Below are positions 48,361 to 60,530 of a stretch of DNA of 64,000 bases, in pieces. Numbering within the stretch: the first letter of the stretch is position 1; every line of letters begins with the position of its first letter. Both the position numbers and the translations under genes were made by a program. The notes under the pieces are model-generated. The model searched no databases. It saw only the letters and a list, made by a program, of their open reading frames with translations, and was not told the origin of the DNA. The DNA comes from Saururus chinensis (taxonomy: Eukaryota > Streptophyta > Magnoliopsida > Piperales > Saururaceae): the NCBI GenBank assembly GCA_035235625.1, contig CP141150.1:6882001-6946000 (forward strand). Direction: 5' to 3'.

Positions 48361-51300
48361 TAGGGGCAGTTTGACCATTAGGCATCTTAGGCAACTGCAT
48401 AAGCCCCTATATTAAATATATTTTATATATATTAAATATTATATATATATATTATTTAATATATAAAATTTTAATACATTGATGAGAAATGATATTTTTT
48501 TATGTCCCATCCCCTTAATTAATGTATTCCTTTCCTAGGTAGCCTATTTTCCTTACCTAGCTAGTAGCCTATGAAAACTAAACTTAAATAACTTTGGAAA
48601 GACACAAAGTCATCCAACGTCCTTTGCCATAATTAATGAGTTTAAAATTGTCTATTCCAAGTCACAAAGGAAATTACATATAGCCAACGGTTATATGTTT
48701 TAATTTCTTCCATAGAATATTTCAATTTCCAAAGAATAAAGGAAACCAGTTTCCATCAATAATTTCAAAGCCCATAACAAGCCATTGAGCCAAGGTTTTT
48801 TTTATATGCATATTATAAATAAGTTAAACTCCTCTCATCTCTCACCCATTTTGATTCTACATCTATCTCAATTTTCAAAGTGTTAAAGACAAAAGCTCTC
48901 ATCTCATCTTTTGTGCTCTCTCCTCTCTTGCAAATTTGGAGATTACTAGTCACATCAAAATTTTATTGATATTTTAATTTTTAAATTTAATTTATATTAC
49001 TTTTTTCATTATATTGCTCTTTTTTTATAATTTTATCATAGTTTTATATTTCAAGGCTTTGTTTTGTTTGCATATATAATAACAAATATGTCTAATAGAA
49101 AATATGAATCCAGATATGAAAAACTAAAAAAAAAGAGTAGATAAATTAATTCAATTTAGAAAAGGAGCCCTTGATAAATTTGTAACAAATAATAAACAAG
49201 ATTTAACGGGAAGCTTAAGCGATAATTTAGTAATTGAACAACCAATTCTTAAAGAATTAGAAGATAATGAATTAGCAAATGAAAATGATACCAATGAGCA
49301 TAATAAACCATCAAGTTCTATTCCTAATGAAGAAAATAAAAAAAAAAATTAGAAGAAAGTAAAAATCTTACTCAAATAGATAAACAAGATGAATACTTTA
49401 ATAAAATATCTCATTCTATTCCTATTAATATTTATGATCCAGGACAATGGGTAAATATTGATACAGAGTTAATAAATTTATTAGTAGAAAGAGGTCCAAT
49501 TAGAAAAAAAGATATAATTTTTCCTAAAGATAAAGACTCTAGGCATTTTTCAACTACACATTACACTTGTAAGCTACCAAATGGAGAAAAACATGATAGA
49601 AAATGATTAGTGTATTCAAAAGATTTAGATAACATTTATTATTTTTTTTGTAAGTTATTTAATTCAAAACCTAGCACAAGTCAATTAGTCAATGAAGGAA
49701 TAAAAGATTGAAAAAAATTTAGTATTAAGCTTAAAAGCCATGAGATAACTAATGAACATATAACTAACATGAATACTTGGGGTTATTTAGAAATAAGATT
49801 ATTTAAAAATAGAATAATTGATAAGGACATTCAAGAACAAATTAATAAAGAGAAAGAACATTGGAAAAAAATATTATTAAGAATTATTGTTGTGGTTAAG
49901 AATCTTGCAAAAAATAAATTGGCATTTCGTGGAAAAAATGAGAAGATCTATCAAGATAATAATGGAAACTTTTTAAGCATAATTGAAATGATTGCATAAT
50001 TTAATCCAATTATGCAAGAATATATTTGACGCATTCAACATAGTGAAATTCATAATCATTACCTTGGGCATAATATGAAAAATGAATTAATACAAATGTT
50101 AGCATTTAAAATAAAAAATAAAAAAAATAGTAAAATTAAAGAAGCTAAATATTTTTCTGTTATACTTGATTGTACTCTAGATGCTAGTCATAAAGAACAA
50201 ATGACTCTTATATTACAATGTGTTGATATTTCAACTAGTCCAATAAAAATAAAAGAATATTTTATAGAATTTTTAAAAGTAGATGATACATCTAGAAATA
50301 AACTTTTTAATGAACTTGTAAATGCTATAAAAAATCTTGAACTTGATATTAATAATATAAGAGGACAAGGATATGATAATGGATCTAATATAAAAGGAAA
50401 ACAACAAAGTGTACAAAAAAGACTATTAGAAATAAATCTGAGAGCATTTTACACACAATGTGGTTGTCATAATCTTAATCTAGTACTTTGTGATATGACT
50501 AATTCTTGTCCTAAGGTTATTTCTTTTTTCGGAGTAGTACAACATATATATTCATTATTTTCTTCCTCTACACAGAGATAAAAAATTTTACAAGATAATA
50601 TTTTTGTCTTAACTATTAAATTATTGTCGCAAACACGATGGGAAAGTCTTATTGACAGTGTTCAAGTAATAAAATTTCAAGCTCAAGAATTAAAAGATGC
50701 ATGTTTTACTTCAATTAGCAGAAATAAGTGAAGATCTTAAGATAAAAAGTGAAGCTAAATGTTTAGCATATGAGTTTGAAAATTTTGAGTTCTTGTTAGG
50801 CATGATTATTTGGTATGATATATTATTTGCAGTTAACTCTGTTAGTAAAAACTTACAACATGAAGACATGCACATTAATGTTGCAATAAATCAATTACAT
50901 GGACTTATTTTTTTTCAAAAAATATAGAGAAAATAGTTTCACATCTGTTATGATTTCAGTTAAAGAGATTGCAAGTGGAATAGAAATAGAACCTATATTT
51001 AATGTTAAACGTGTAATTCGCAGGAAAAAATAATTTGATGAAAATATTAATAATGAGGTAATGCAATCACCAGAAGAATCTTTTAGAATTAATTATTTGA
51101 TATATATAGTAGACCAAGCTATTTCTTCCATTAAGAGTAGGTTTGAACAATTTCAAATATATGAGGGTATTTTTGATTTTTTATTTATCTTGAAAAAATT
51201 GAAATCATTAGATGATGATAGTTTGAAGAGAAGTTGTCTTAATCTTGAACATTATTTGAAACATGATATATTTGCTAATATTGATGGTTTAGATTTGTTT

Positions 51301-51722
51301 TTAGAATTAAATATTTTAAAAGAAATTGTGCAAATACAAACACTTACCCCATTGAAATTCTAAACTATATAAAAAAATTAGATTATTTTCCAAATGCATG
51401 TATTGCTTATAGGATATTATTGATAATACTTGTAACTGTTGCTTCCAGAAAAAGAATCTTTTCAAAATTAAAATTAATAAAATCTTACTTATGATCAACA
51501 ATGTCACAAGAAAAATTAAGCGGGTTAGCAATTTTATCTCTTAAAAAAATATCTTAGTAAAACTTGACTATAAAAATTTAATTAATAAATTTACCACTCA
51601 AAAAGTAAGAAGGATAAATTTTAAGTAAAATTATTTAGTTAATATATTACTATTACATTAGATGCTAATTATTAATATTAAATATTTTACCTAAGGCCCC
51701 AATTACTTTGAGCTTGCCCAGT
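48361..51722 (+). mobile_element. hAT transposon with TTF-type transposase, inactive
   Basis: The element runs from about TAGGGGCAGTTTGACCATTA at 48361 to TTGAGCTTGCCCAG at 51722. Both ends also carry the TAAGGCCCC / GCCTAAG-type motif usual in this hAT branch. The target duplication is not clear, so the ends are approximate. The interior holds one broken transposase gene. The whole element is strikingly AT-rich. Confidence 0.7.
49088..51557 (+). pseudogene. hAT transposase (zf-TTF, DUF4371, dimerisation region), degenerate
   Basis: It begins MSNRKYESRYEKLKKK and, after a frameshift in an A-run near 49135, continues RVDKLIQFRKGALDKFVTNN. A TTF zinc-finger-like block follows (RHFSTTHYTCKLPNGEKHDR at about 49540-49600, then YYFFCKLFNS). 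The DUF4371 part is the longest intact stretch (50075-50581: KEAKYFSVILDCTLDASHKE, GQGYDNGSNIKGKQQSVQKR, QCGCHNLNLVLCDMTNSC). The C-terminal dimerisation region is VASRKRIFSKLKLIKSYL at about 51430-51490. Stop codons at about 49605, 49710, 49998 and 50581 and frameshifts near 50690 and 51360 make it non-functional. Confidence 0.9.
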
Positions 51723-54691
51723 TTAAAGACAATCCAGAATTTCAGCTTTGGGAGACATGCGACCAAATTATCCTCAATTGGCTCATGTCCTCCCTTTCCT
51801 CGAGTACTCTCCATAAGTCAACAATTTCTGCTAACATCCCGTGAGGTGAGCATGACACAAAGATGACACACACAAGTCGATAAATGATCCAATTTTTTTT
51901 TCTTATTTCCGCCTGAACCCTCCTCTCGCGTTTTTTCTCCCTCCCTCATGATCTCATCCTTCTTTTTTACACAGCTTGCCCTCGCCATTTTTCCTTTTTA
52001 CGAGTATAGCGGGAAGCAAAATGAGGCATTTCATTAGCAAAAATGAAACCAACGTGTTTTAATGTGCGCAAGCACATCGTATGGGCATGTTGTTTAACTA
52101 ACATACTCTGCACGTAATTTGCAATAATTTCTTTAACATTATGTTGATACTGATCTACATTTGGAGGCAATGGATGGCCAGGATCATATACTTAATTAGA
52201 TGAAGACTTGGAAGAAACTAATCATTATCGACAAACGCATATAACCTAACTAAAGCCTTATGACCCGCTCACATAAGGCTCTGAACATGATACAAAGAAG
52301 GCAACTCACTGCCTATGTGCAGCTGCCCTCTTATGTACCGTGTTTGTAACCTTATATTAATTGGTAGGGGGCTTCAGTCACAGAGTTGATCAGAAAAACA
52401 TTTTTAATCACTGATTTGATAGTTAAGGGGTTTGTTCATGTTGTTCGCTTGATTAGTTTTAGAAACATGAAATTAATGAGAATCTGTATTCATTAGTTAG
52501 GGTGACTCATGAATGCATCAAATTTGATCGTTAAAAGCTTATTCCACAAGCTTGACAAGTTTCAATATGTTCCGTTAGACATTAGTTAAAGCTGATTGAT
52601 GGGTTTATTAGAATCTACTGTTTGCATTAAAAAGTGGGTTCCGCATATATTGTTACCCAGTTAATACATCCAAATCTTGTCATCCCCTCCTATACCAACT
52701 TAGACAGGCCAAACTTTTGCGGATTATAATTTTAAGATGGAGTTGTGTTAGACATTTTCATGTCAAGATGGCCAACATTGAAGGACGTTAAGTCTCTCCA
52801 CGAGTTTCTATTAAAATGAAAAAAACGATATAAATGTATTTTTAAGACCAATAGAAAACTTGTAACATTTCGTTCAATCGTAATTCTACATCCATCTCAC
52901 ATTAATAGTTTTATTTAATTTTTAAAAATAAATTAAAATTAGTTTATTATAAAAAACCAAGTAAAACTATTAATGTGGGACGGATGGAATATAAAACACA
53001 CATTGGACACAAAATATAAAGAGTATACCGAAATCTTATAGTTAATGACTTCTCAATCTTTCAAGTCCTTTTGTTTTTGTATCATAAAGAAATTATAGTT
53101 TATATGCAAACTAATGCATATTACTTTTTTTTTAATACTTTTTTTTTGCACTTTAATGGATCATATGGTTTACGAAAGCAGGTTTTAAACTGACATGAAT
53201 TGGTCTGAGGGTGTTGAAGAGTCAATCCGATCCTAACGTGGGCCAACTTCTGTGATTTGTTTGGCCCAATATATTCAAAGTGAGAGGTATTTCACGTTGG
53301 CAAAGGTGCAATGTAAACCCTTTTTTTGAAGTGGAAAAAAATTGCCATCAAGCTCTGGCTCCTGAGAACCATGAACCAGAGCTACACTCCATAATCTACC
53401 GGCTCAGGAGCCATAGTTGCACTGCAGCTCAGGCTTTACAATCTCAAAAAATTCATATGCATCAGGTTCACATACTAAAAAATACGTATCTAGCGTGAGC
53501 CATCATATGACAAGAGGGGCAGGTAGATGATTAAAAACCCACATGTCCCCTTAGTATTATGGACCACACAATCCAAAAGAGTGTGGCCTATATGTGTCCA
53601 CATCGCCGGGTGCACAGTACCATGACGAGTCTTGTTAGTAACAAGAAGAAATTAAGAAAGAAATCCAAAAGCAGAAATCCTCAAAGTTTCACAAATGCAT
53701 TTATACCTACAAATTTGAAGGTAGGTGAGTATATTTATATTTAATATGTAGCATTAAATTCTACTAATATATAATAATAATATAAAATATTATCAAACGT
53801 GTATAAAAATATTCTTCCAATAGTTCACATAATTAATATTCAAAAATCAATTTAAAATGAATCAAAATATCATTACCGACCAACACAAAATCCAAATGTA
53901 ATTTATTTACAAAAAATTAGATAAATCAAATAATATCGCCGATACTGAAGTAACATACACCCATAATTATGAAAAAAAAGATAAGAATAAAAGAGATCTT
54001 CCCATAATATCCTAAATCATGGGTACGTCATATGTCTCAATAGTCGGTATCTAAAAATGATAACTTCGATAGTTCCCAATTCCTTTACTAAAGAATTTCC
54101 CTTCAAATTTGGTCATACAAACCATTTAAACTATCATTTAAATAATTTAATAATATTCAAAAGTTCATATTACGACAAAATCCCATTAAGAGGTGTAACA
54201 AGACATTATTATTATAACATCATTACGACCCCTAATGGCACCCATTTTGAAATAAACTTTTATTCACAGTATGAAAGAATTTTGGAACCATATGACCAAT
54301 CGTAGCACTGATTTAGAAGTTAAGACTACCTACCGTTACGCTTTAAATATTTCTTTTCTTTCTATGAGGCCTAAAGGTGGCAGACAGAACCTCTCATTTC
54401 CTCAATATTTTTCTCTCTTTGCGACATGAAGGCGACAAGCAGAACCTCCCCATACCCCCAAAATTTTTCCTTCTCTAGAAAGGTTATTTCCAAAAATTGA
54501 GTCTCCCACAGCATAGAGCACGCTCAATTTTGCTAAGTTCACTTTTTAGATGGATTAAAACAAGTTTGAAATGGTTCCGGAAAGGAATATAAAGAGTGCG
54601 GAGACGGGAAAAACCCAAAGGAAGAAGAGAAATGTGTGAAAAACATGTAAGAATCCACCCTCCTTTTATAGGAGAGCAAAGCTGTTGGATG
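51723..54691. other. Gene-free stretch; second copy of the peroxidase-upstream segment
   Basis: 52030-52820 aligns in patches with 44975-45960. 52250-52345 contains AAGCCTTATG/CATAAGGCT and a short piece inversely related to 46028-46065. A Stowaway-like MITE is at 52885-52991. 53300-54660 has small frames with no recognised domain. There is no duplicated peroxidase exon here. Confidence 0.45.
52885..52991. mobile_element. Stowaway-like MITE
   Basis: TACATCCATCTCACATTAAT and ATTAATGTGGGACGGATGGA are inverted ends. Confidence 0.75.
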
Positions 54692-54704
54692 CACTACAAC
54701 AAAA
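54692..54704 (+). repeat. CACTA terminal inverted repeat (left end)
   Basis: CACTACAACAAAA, identical in its first 13 bases to the terminus at 7197-7210 read on the minus strand. Confidence 0.9.
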
Positions 54705-55329
54705 TATACTATTAGCGATGCAATGAAAATCGTCGCTAAAAATTACTACTTGTGACCCATAGAAAAGCGTAGTAAATAAAGTAACTATTAGCTACACTTT
54801 TTATAAAGCGTCGCTAATAGTACATCTATTAGCGATGCTTAATAAAGAGCGTATCTAATATTACAACTATTAGCCATGCTTCATGGTAAACATCGCTAAT
54901 AGTTGTGCTATTAGCAATGCTTTATAAAAGCATCACTAAAAGTTATATATTTTAAAGAAAAAAGAAAAAAAATTATAACAATTAGCAATTTTTTTTAAAG
55001 CATCACTAATAGTTTTAATAATATTGATGCTTAACAAAAAAGTCACTAATAGTTGTAAATTTAAAATAAAAAATAAAAAATTTAGAACTATTAGTGTTGC
55101 TTTTAAAAAAACATGGCAAATAGTATTAATAATAGCGACACTTAAGTAAAAGCGGTGCTAATAGTTATATTATTAACACCGCTTTTAAGAAAGCATCGCA
55201 AATAAAATAATTTTTTTTTAAAAAATATTAAGCTTATTAGCGATGCTTTGTTAAAAGTGGCACTAATAATACAACTATTTGCGACTCTTTTAATAGTTCT
55301 GCTAATAGCTTAATTAATTAATTTTTTTA

Positions 55330-57720
55330 AATAAATAAATATTAAAAAATTTAAAAATAAACTTCTTAAATATAATATAATATATTTAATATTTATTTTT
55401 TATGTATAATAAATAAATAGTAAAATAATAAATAAAATTCTCATACTTTATCCCCACTCCTCAAAGATAGGGAGTTTATGCATGTGCGTGAGAGATATAA
55501 AGTAAGAGAGGGAGGAGGGTAGAGAGAAGAGTGAGAGGGTAGAGTGAGAAAGGGAGAGGAGGGTGAGAAGAGAGAGAGAATGGAGAGGAAGAGAGAGGAG
55601 AGAGAGAGAGGGTAGTGAGAAGTGTGAGAGAAAAGAGAGGAGAGAGAAGAGAGTGAATAGGAGAGAGAGTTGAGAGAGAGAGAGGAGAAAGAGAGGGGGA
55701 AGAAATTAATTTATTATTATATTTTAAAAATAAAAAAACTATAAAATAAAATATATTAGCTCTCATGAAATTGCATCGTTAATATATTTTATTTAAATTT
55801 TCTTATTAATTTTAAAATATAATATATGAAAAAGAGAGAGTGAAGAGAGGAGAGAGAGAGGAAAGAGAGATAGGAGAGGAGAGAGAAAAGAGAGTCTAGA
55901 GAGATGGGAGAGAGAGAAAAAAAGAGTGTAACGCCCCGGAATTTCTATGTTTTAAAATTCGGGCGTTTGGGCTCGTTAACAGGTTTTAAGGCCCATTAAC
56001 ATTTTTTTCTTAAAATTAGACCATTTTGAGCTTTGATCGTTTAAAGAAGCCTTAAGACATTTGTTAGGGCTCGGCGAGACAAATGTATCGAGCCCAAGAA
56101 TATGTTAAACGGACACCGGGATAGTAGGCTATGACATTGGGAAGCGTGCCATAAGGTGGGACCCACTTTAAATTGGTGAGAAAACATACCCTTGTGTGAT
56201 CTTGTTTCGAAGGGCACACCGATACGAGTCCAACGGTAATAAGAACGCATGATTCTGAGTTCGGGGTATAGAGTTGATCCCGTTGCCCTACGAGCACGAG
56301 TGTATGTCATTCCGGTATCGGCGATATTATGTGAATGATGTTTTATCCGATTTTTGAATTATTTATCGGATTCTGGCTATGAATGAATTATCCGAGTTTA
56401 CCGGATTCTGCGAAGAACCATTTTGTCTAACTTTTCGTGTAAGAAGTGTGTTGGATTCGGTTAGTCGATATTATTATTTTAAAGTCGACTTTTGATTATT
56501 AATTATTATGAGAATATTTTATGCATATTTATTTATTTGTTAAGGCACAATAGGCCTTATTTTGTAAAGTTTTTTGTAATTACCTAAATTAATGAATAGT
56601 TACTCACTAATAAATTTATTTTATTTGATAAATTATTATTTATTTTATCTTACATGTCGCTAATAAATTTATTTTATTTGATATATTATTATTTTTAAAA
56701 TATTATATATAATTAAAAAATATCAAAAACTTAAAAATAAATCCCCTTACTCTCTACCCTCTCATCCTTGGAGCCGAGGCTCACGTTGATGTGTGTCGGA
56801 GAGAGGAGAAAAAGAGGAGAGATAGTGAGGAGAGAGAGTGTGAGGAGAGAGAGAGGAGAGAGTGTAGAGAGAGAGAGAAGAGAGAGGAGAGAGAGGGTAG
56901 AGAGAGAGAGAGAGTGAGGAGGAGATAGAGAAGAGAGAGAGAAGGTAGAGGGAGATGAGAGAGAGGAGAGAGAGAGGGAGAGGAGAGAGAGAGGGATAAG
57001 TATATTTTTTAATTATATCTTATATTTTAAAAATAAATAAAATAAATTTAGTAGCGACGCTTAGGATAAAGTATCGCTACTACCCTAGGTATTAGTGTCA
57101 CTTAGGCGTAAGCGTCGGTAATAAATTTATTTTATTTGATATATTATTTTTTAAATATAAGATGTAATTAAAAAAATTTAAAATTAAAATTAAATTCCCC
57201 TACTCTCTCCCCTCTCTTCCTCGGAGCCGGGGCATACGTTGACACATGTGGGAGAGAGAGGAGAGAGGAGGGAGAGAGTGAGGAGAGAGAGGAGAGGATG
57301 AGAGAGAGGGTAGGGAGAGAGAAGAGAGAGGGTAGAGAGAGTGAAGAGAGAGAGGGAAGAGAGAGAGACGAGACATAGAGGAGAAAGAGAGAGAGGGTAG
57401 AGAGAGTGGAGAGAGAGTGTAAAAAGAGAGGAGAGAGAGAGTGATGAGAGAGAGAGGAGAGAGAAGACGGAGAGAAAGTAAAGAGAGAGAGGGTAGAGGG
57501 AGAAGAGACAGAGGAGATAGAGAAGGAGAGGAAAGAGAGGGTAGAGAGATGGAAAAGTGAGAGAGGGTAGATAGAGGAGAGAGAAGACGAAATATAGAGG
57601 AGAGAGAGAAGGGAGAGGGTATAGAGAGGAGATAGAGGAGACATAGAGAGAGAAGAGGAGAGAGAGAAGAGAGACGGGGTAGAGAGAGAGAGGGTAGAGA
57701 GAGGAGAGAAGGTAGAGGGG
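55330..57720. repeat. Three tandem modules with GA-rich blocks
   Basis: Modules share an AT-rich lead (AAATTTATTTTATTTGATAT), a short block (CCCCTACTCTCTCCCCTCTC, GGAGCCGGGGC, CGTTGACACATGTG) and a long (GAGAGAGG)n-type run. Anchors for the short block are near 55445, 56750 and 57195. The first module is enlarged by an LTR-like insertion at 55927. GA-rich reading frames here are low complexity only. Confidence 0.8.
55927..56615 (+). mobile_element. LTR fragment starting TGTAACGCCCCGG
   Basis: The start matches the TGTAACGCCC... terminus of the solo LTR at 57875, but the sequence then differs, and no ...TTACA end or 5-bp duplication is found. It is probably a truncated LTR of a related retrotransposon; the right limit is set where the module sequence resumes. 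Confidence 0.45.
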
Positions 57721-58599
57721 GGGAATTTTTTTTTTAAATAAGCCTATTAGTGACGCTCTTTAAAGAGTGTCGCTATTAGGCATAGTATTAGAGACGTTTA
57801 ATTATAGCGTCGCCAATACTTATGGGTCGTTTTGGTACTGAATTAATTTAGTAACGAATTAATTCGGTAGGTAGTGTAACGCCCAAGATTTTTTACACAT
57901 TTTCCTTAAAATTTACGAAAAATTTTTGCAATATAACATCTGTAAATTGGAGGAAAAATGACGAAATTAAAACCTGATAAAACAATTTATAATTTAAAAC
58001 ACTAAACATCCATTTTCCATCTAAACATTTTCATCATACGGTCAATCGTCGTACGACCAAAGCAAATATCATCAGGCGCTACTCAAAAACACACGTACGA
58101 ATAAATTGCTATGATCATAAACTTTAAATACAAATCTCTCCCAGACATCCCTGAGTGCAAGTCCCATAAGAGTCCACTATTTAATCCAACCGAAAGTCCA
58201 GAATAATAAACATCTAATTTCTCATCTCACCCAATACAAGAGATCGTGGCACAAATAAATTCGCAGTGAGTCAAGCATATACCTGAGTCAACGGGAATCA
58301 ATCCACTGCTGAAACAAGCGTCCATCTCCAGGAGCTCTCCACACAACCTCCCGTACAACGGGGCTAAACAGTAGGGTAATGAGTATTTTCATACTCAGTA
58401 GGAAAATACCCAGTAGGGGAAACCCCAAACGGTAAACTCAATAAGTTCATAAATACATGCGTTCATGTAACTCAAACATGAAGCAGAAGCATATCGATAT
58501 CATGCTCATACGCATACAAACATACCAAATGCACCATCGTGCCAAAATCATACCATCAAATTAAACTTACACAAATACCCTTATCCAGGGTCTTACAAC

Positions 58600-58860
58600 T
58601 TACTCATACCACTGTATGCTTACTCATACAATATACGCATACTTGTACGACCTTACTCGTATAATCATACTCGTACGACCTTACTCGTACAACTTACACA
58701 AAATCACACTTACTGTCTTACTCAGAAACATACTCTTACAGTCGTGCTCATACACATACTCTTACAGTCGTACTCATACTCATAATCTTATAGTCGTGCT
58801 CATACACATACGCTTACAGTCGTGCTCACACTCATACAGTCGTACTCATACTATCGACCA
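58600..58860. repeat. Minisatellite, CTTACAGTCGTGCTCATACA type
   Basis: Seven or more imperfect units of 25-32 bp (CATACTCTTACAGTCGTGCT, TACTCGTACGACCTTACTCG). Internal to the LTR. Confidence 0.8.
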
Positions 58861-59079
58861 TTGAAGCTCATTACAACTAATAAGCTCCAACGTCGAATGG
58901 AAAAGAATGCCACTGGGGCAACACCTTAACCTCCGGGGAGTAACTAGACGCCATGGACTTTTCCGAAGGTAAGACACACCAATGCGCATGGGGCACTGGA
59001 TCAAACAGGTAAGAGTAGATCCATGATACTACTTACCTGAGCGTGCAAACATAAATACCCACACATAAGGGGTCATACA

Positions 59080-59180
59080 GTTGCCCACCATAATGGGTCT
59101 TATAGTGCCATAGGATCACCCACCATAATGGGTCTTATAGTGCCAGAGGATTGCCCCACCATAATGGGTCTTATAGTGCC
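59080..59180. repeat. Short tandem repeat, CACCATAATGGGTCTTATAG type
   Basis: Three consecutive units of about 38 bp, within the LTR. Confidence 0.85.
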
Positions 59181-59254
59181 ATGCCACTCTTAGGCAAAAA
59201 ACATACAGTGCCACTTGGGTAGAAACGTACAATGCCACTCTTGGGCGGAAACAT

Positions 59255-59505
59255 ACAACGCTCTCAACATAGCATCAAACGTCTGGGCTTACACAGCACA
59301 CAGACCAAATCGAAAACATATTTCGCTCTCAACATAGCATCAAACGTCTAGGCTTTATACAGCACACAGACAAAGTCAGAAATGTACATCGCTCTCAATA
59401 GAGCATCAAACGTCTGGGCTTATACATCATGCAGACCAAATCAGAAACAACATCGCTCTCAGTAGAGCATCAGATGTCCGATGCTCTATACAGCACGCAG
59501 ACAAC
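59255..59505. repeat. Tandem repeat, ~62-bp unit, four copies
   Basis: Units contain CGCTCTCAACATAGCATCAA, ACGTCTGGGCTT and ACAGCACACAGAC followed by AAATC.GAAA. Within the LTR. Confidence 0.85.
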
Positions 59506-60239
59506 ATCCCGTAGGATAACCACCATGGCATGTCATGAGAAAAGCTCGGCCGACTCATTAGCGGCCAGCTCAAACACGGAACTTAATCCGTCGAACCCTC
59601 AGGTCTCAAACTCACAACACTATCATTAGCTGTGATTATAATTCAAGTTTGAATTAAGTACATTATGTGGTACAATTATGCCACACAAACTCACAGTCCT
59701 CGACTGATCAAACCAAATCTGAGCCCGATCGAAACCCTAGTCCATCAAGGCAGCAGACTTCACTTACCGGTCTACATCATGGACAAAACTCATCGTACAT
59801 CAAACCCTTACAGTCTTACATACTTCGCCATCCATCTTATGGCCAAATCATCTTACACTGACATCATCAAATAAAGTTCCTCAGAGTCAACCCAGTTGTC
59901 GCCCTCTTACTTATATCTCACTTGTTATGCTTACTTTTCACTTCATAATCTGTACGTTATGTTTGTATAATTATGCACACTCTTACTGTCTGACAATCGC
60001 CCAACATACAATCCAACCCAAACCGATCCACTCTAATCCCTGCCCGTCATACTCATATCCTCTGTCATCCGTCATACGCTTACACATCCATATCCAAATC
60101 CAGACCAAACCTCTATCACCTCTTACTGTCCATCGCCCGTACCTCTGCCCACATACACTTACACATATCCATAACATAGGCAAAAAGCCATCATAAATAC
60201 GTATGTCTATCACATATAAGTATAACATACACATACAGT

Positions 60240-60530
60240 CATATATACGCAGCTTACAAACATGCTCACTAGTCATCATTAGTGCATACATACATACGTC
60301 AAATATACACGCTAGCCATCACTAGCACATGCATACATACATCAAACATACACGCTAGCCATCACTAGCACATGCACACACATTCATACATACTTCAAAC
60401 ATGCACGCTATCCATCACTAGCACATGCATACATACGTCAACATACACACTAGCCATCACTAGCACATACTCAATCAACATACAAAACTTACCAACAAAC
60501 ACGCTAGTCATCACTAGCACATGCTTACAT
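60240..60530. repeat. Tandem repeat, CACGCTAGCCATCACTAGCA type
   Basis: Six or more units of 40-60 bp with CATGCATACATAC between them; each core CTAGCCATCACTAG is itself partly palindromic. Within the LTR. Confidence 0.85.

Noticed and set aside
48361-51722. Reading the AT-rich block as an organelle or viral insertion
   Set aside because: The encoded pieces are hAT transposase (TTF finger, DUF4371, dimerisation region).
54057-54305. 82-codon frame in the AT-rich region before the CACTA end
   Set aside because: Asn/Tyr/Ile-rich chance frame with no motif.
55927-56615. Complete second solo LTR
   Set aside because: Only the TGTAACGCCC start is present; no ...TTACA end and no target duplication.
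57168-57644. 158-codon Ser/Leu frame, and similar frames at 55476-55766 and 63128-63775
   Set aside because: Pure products of GA/CT low-complexity repeats.
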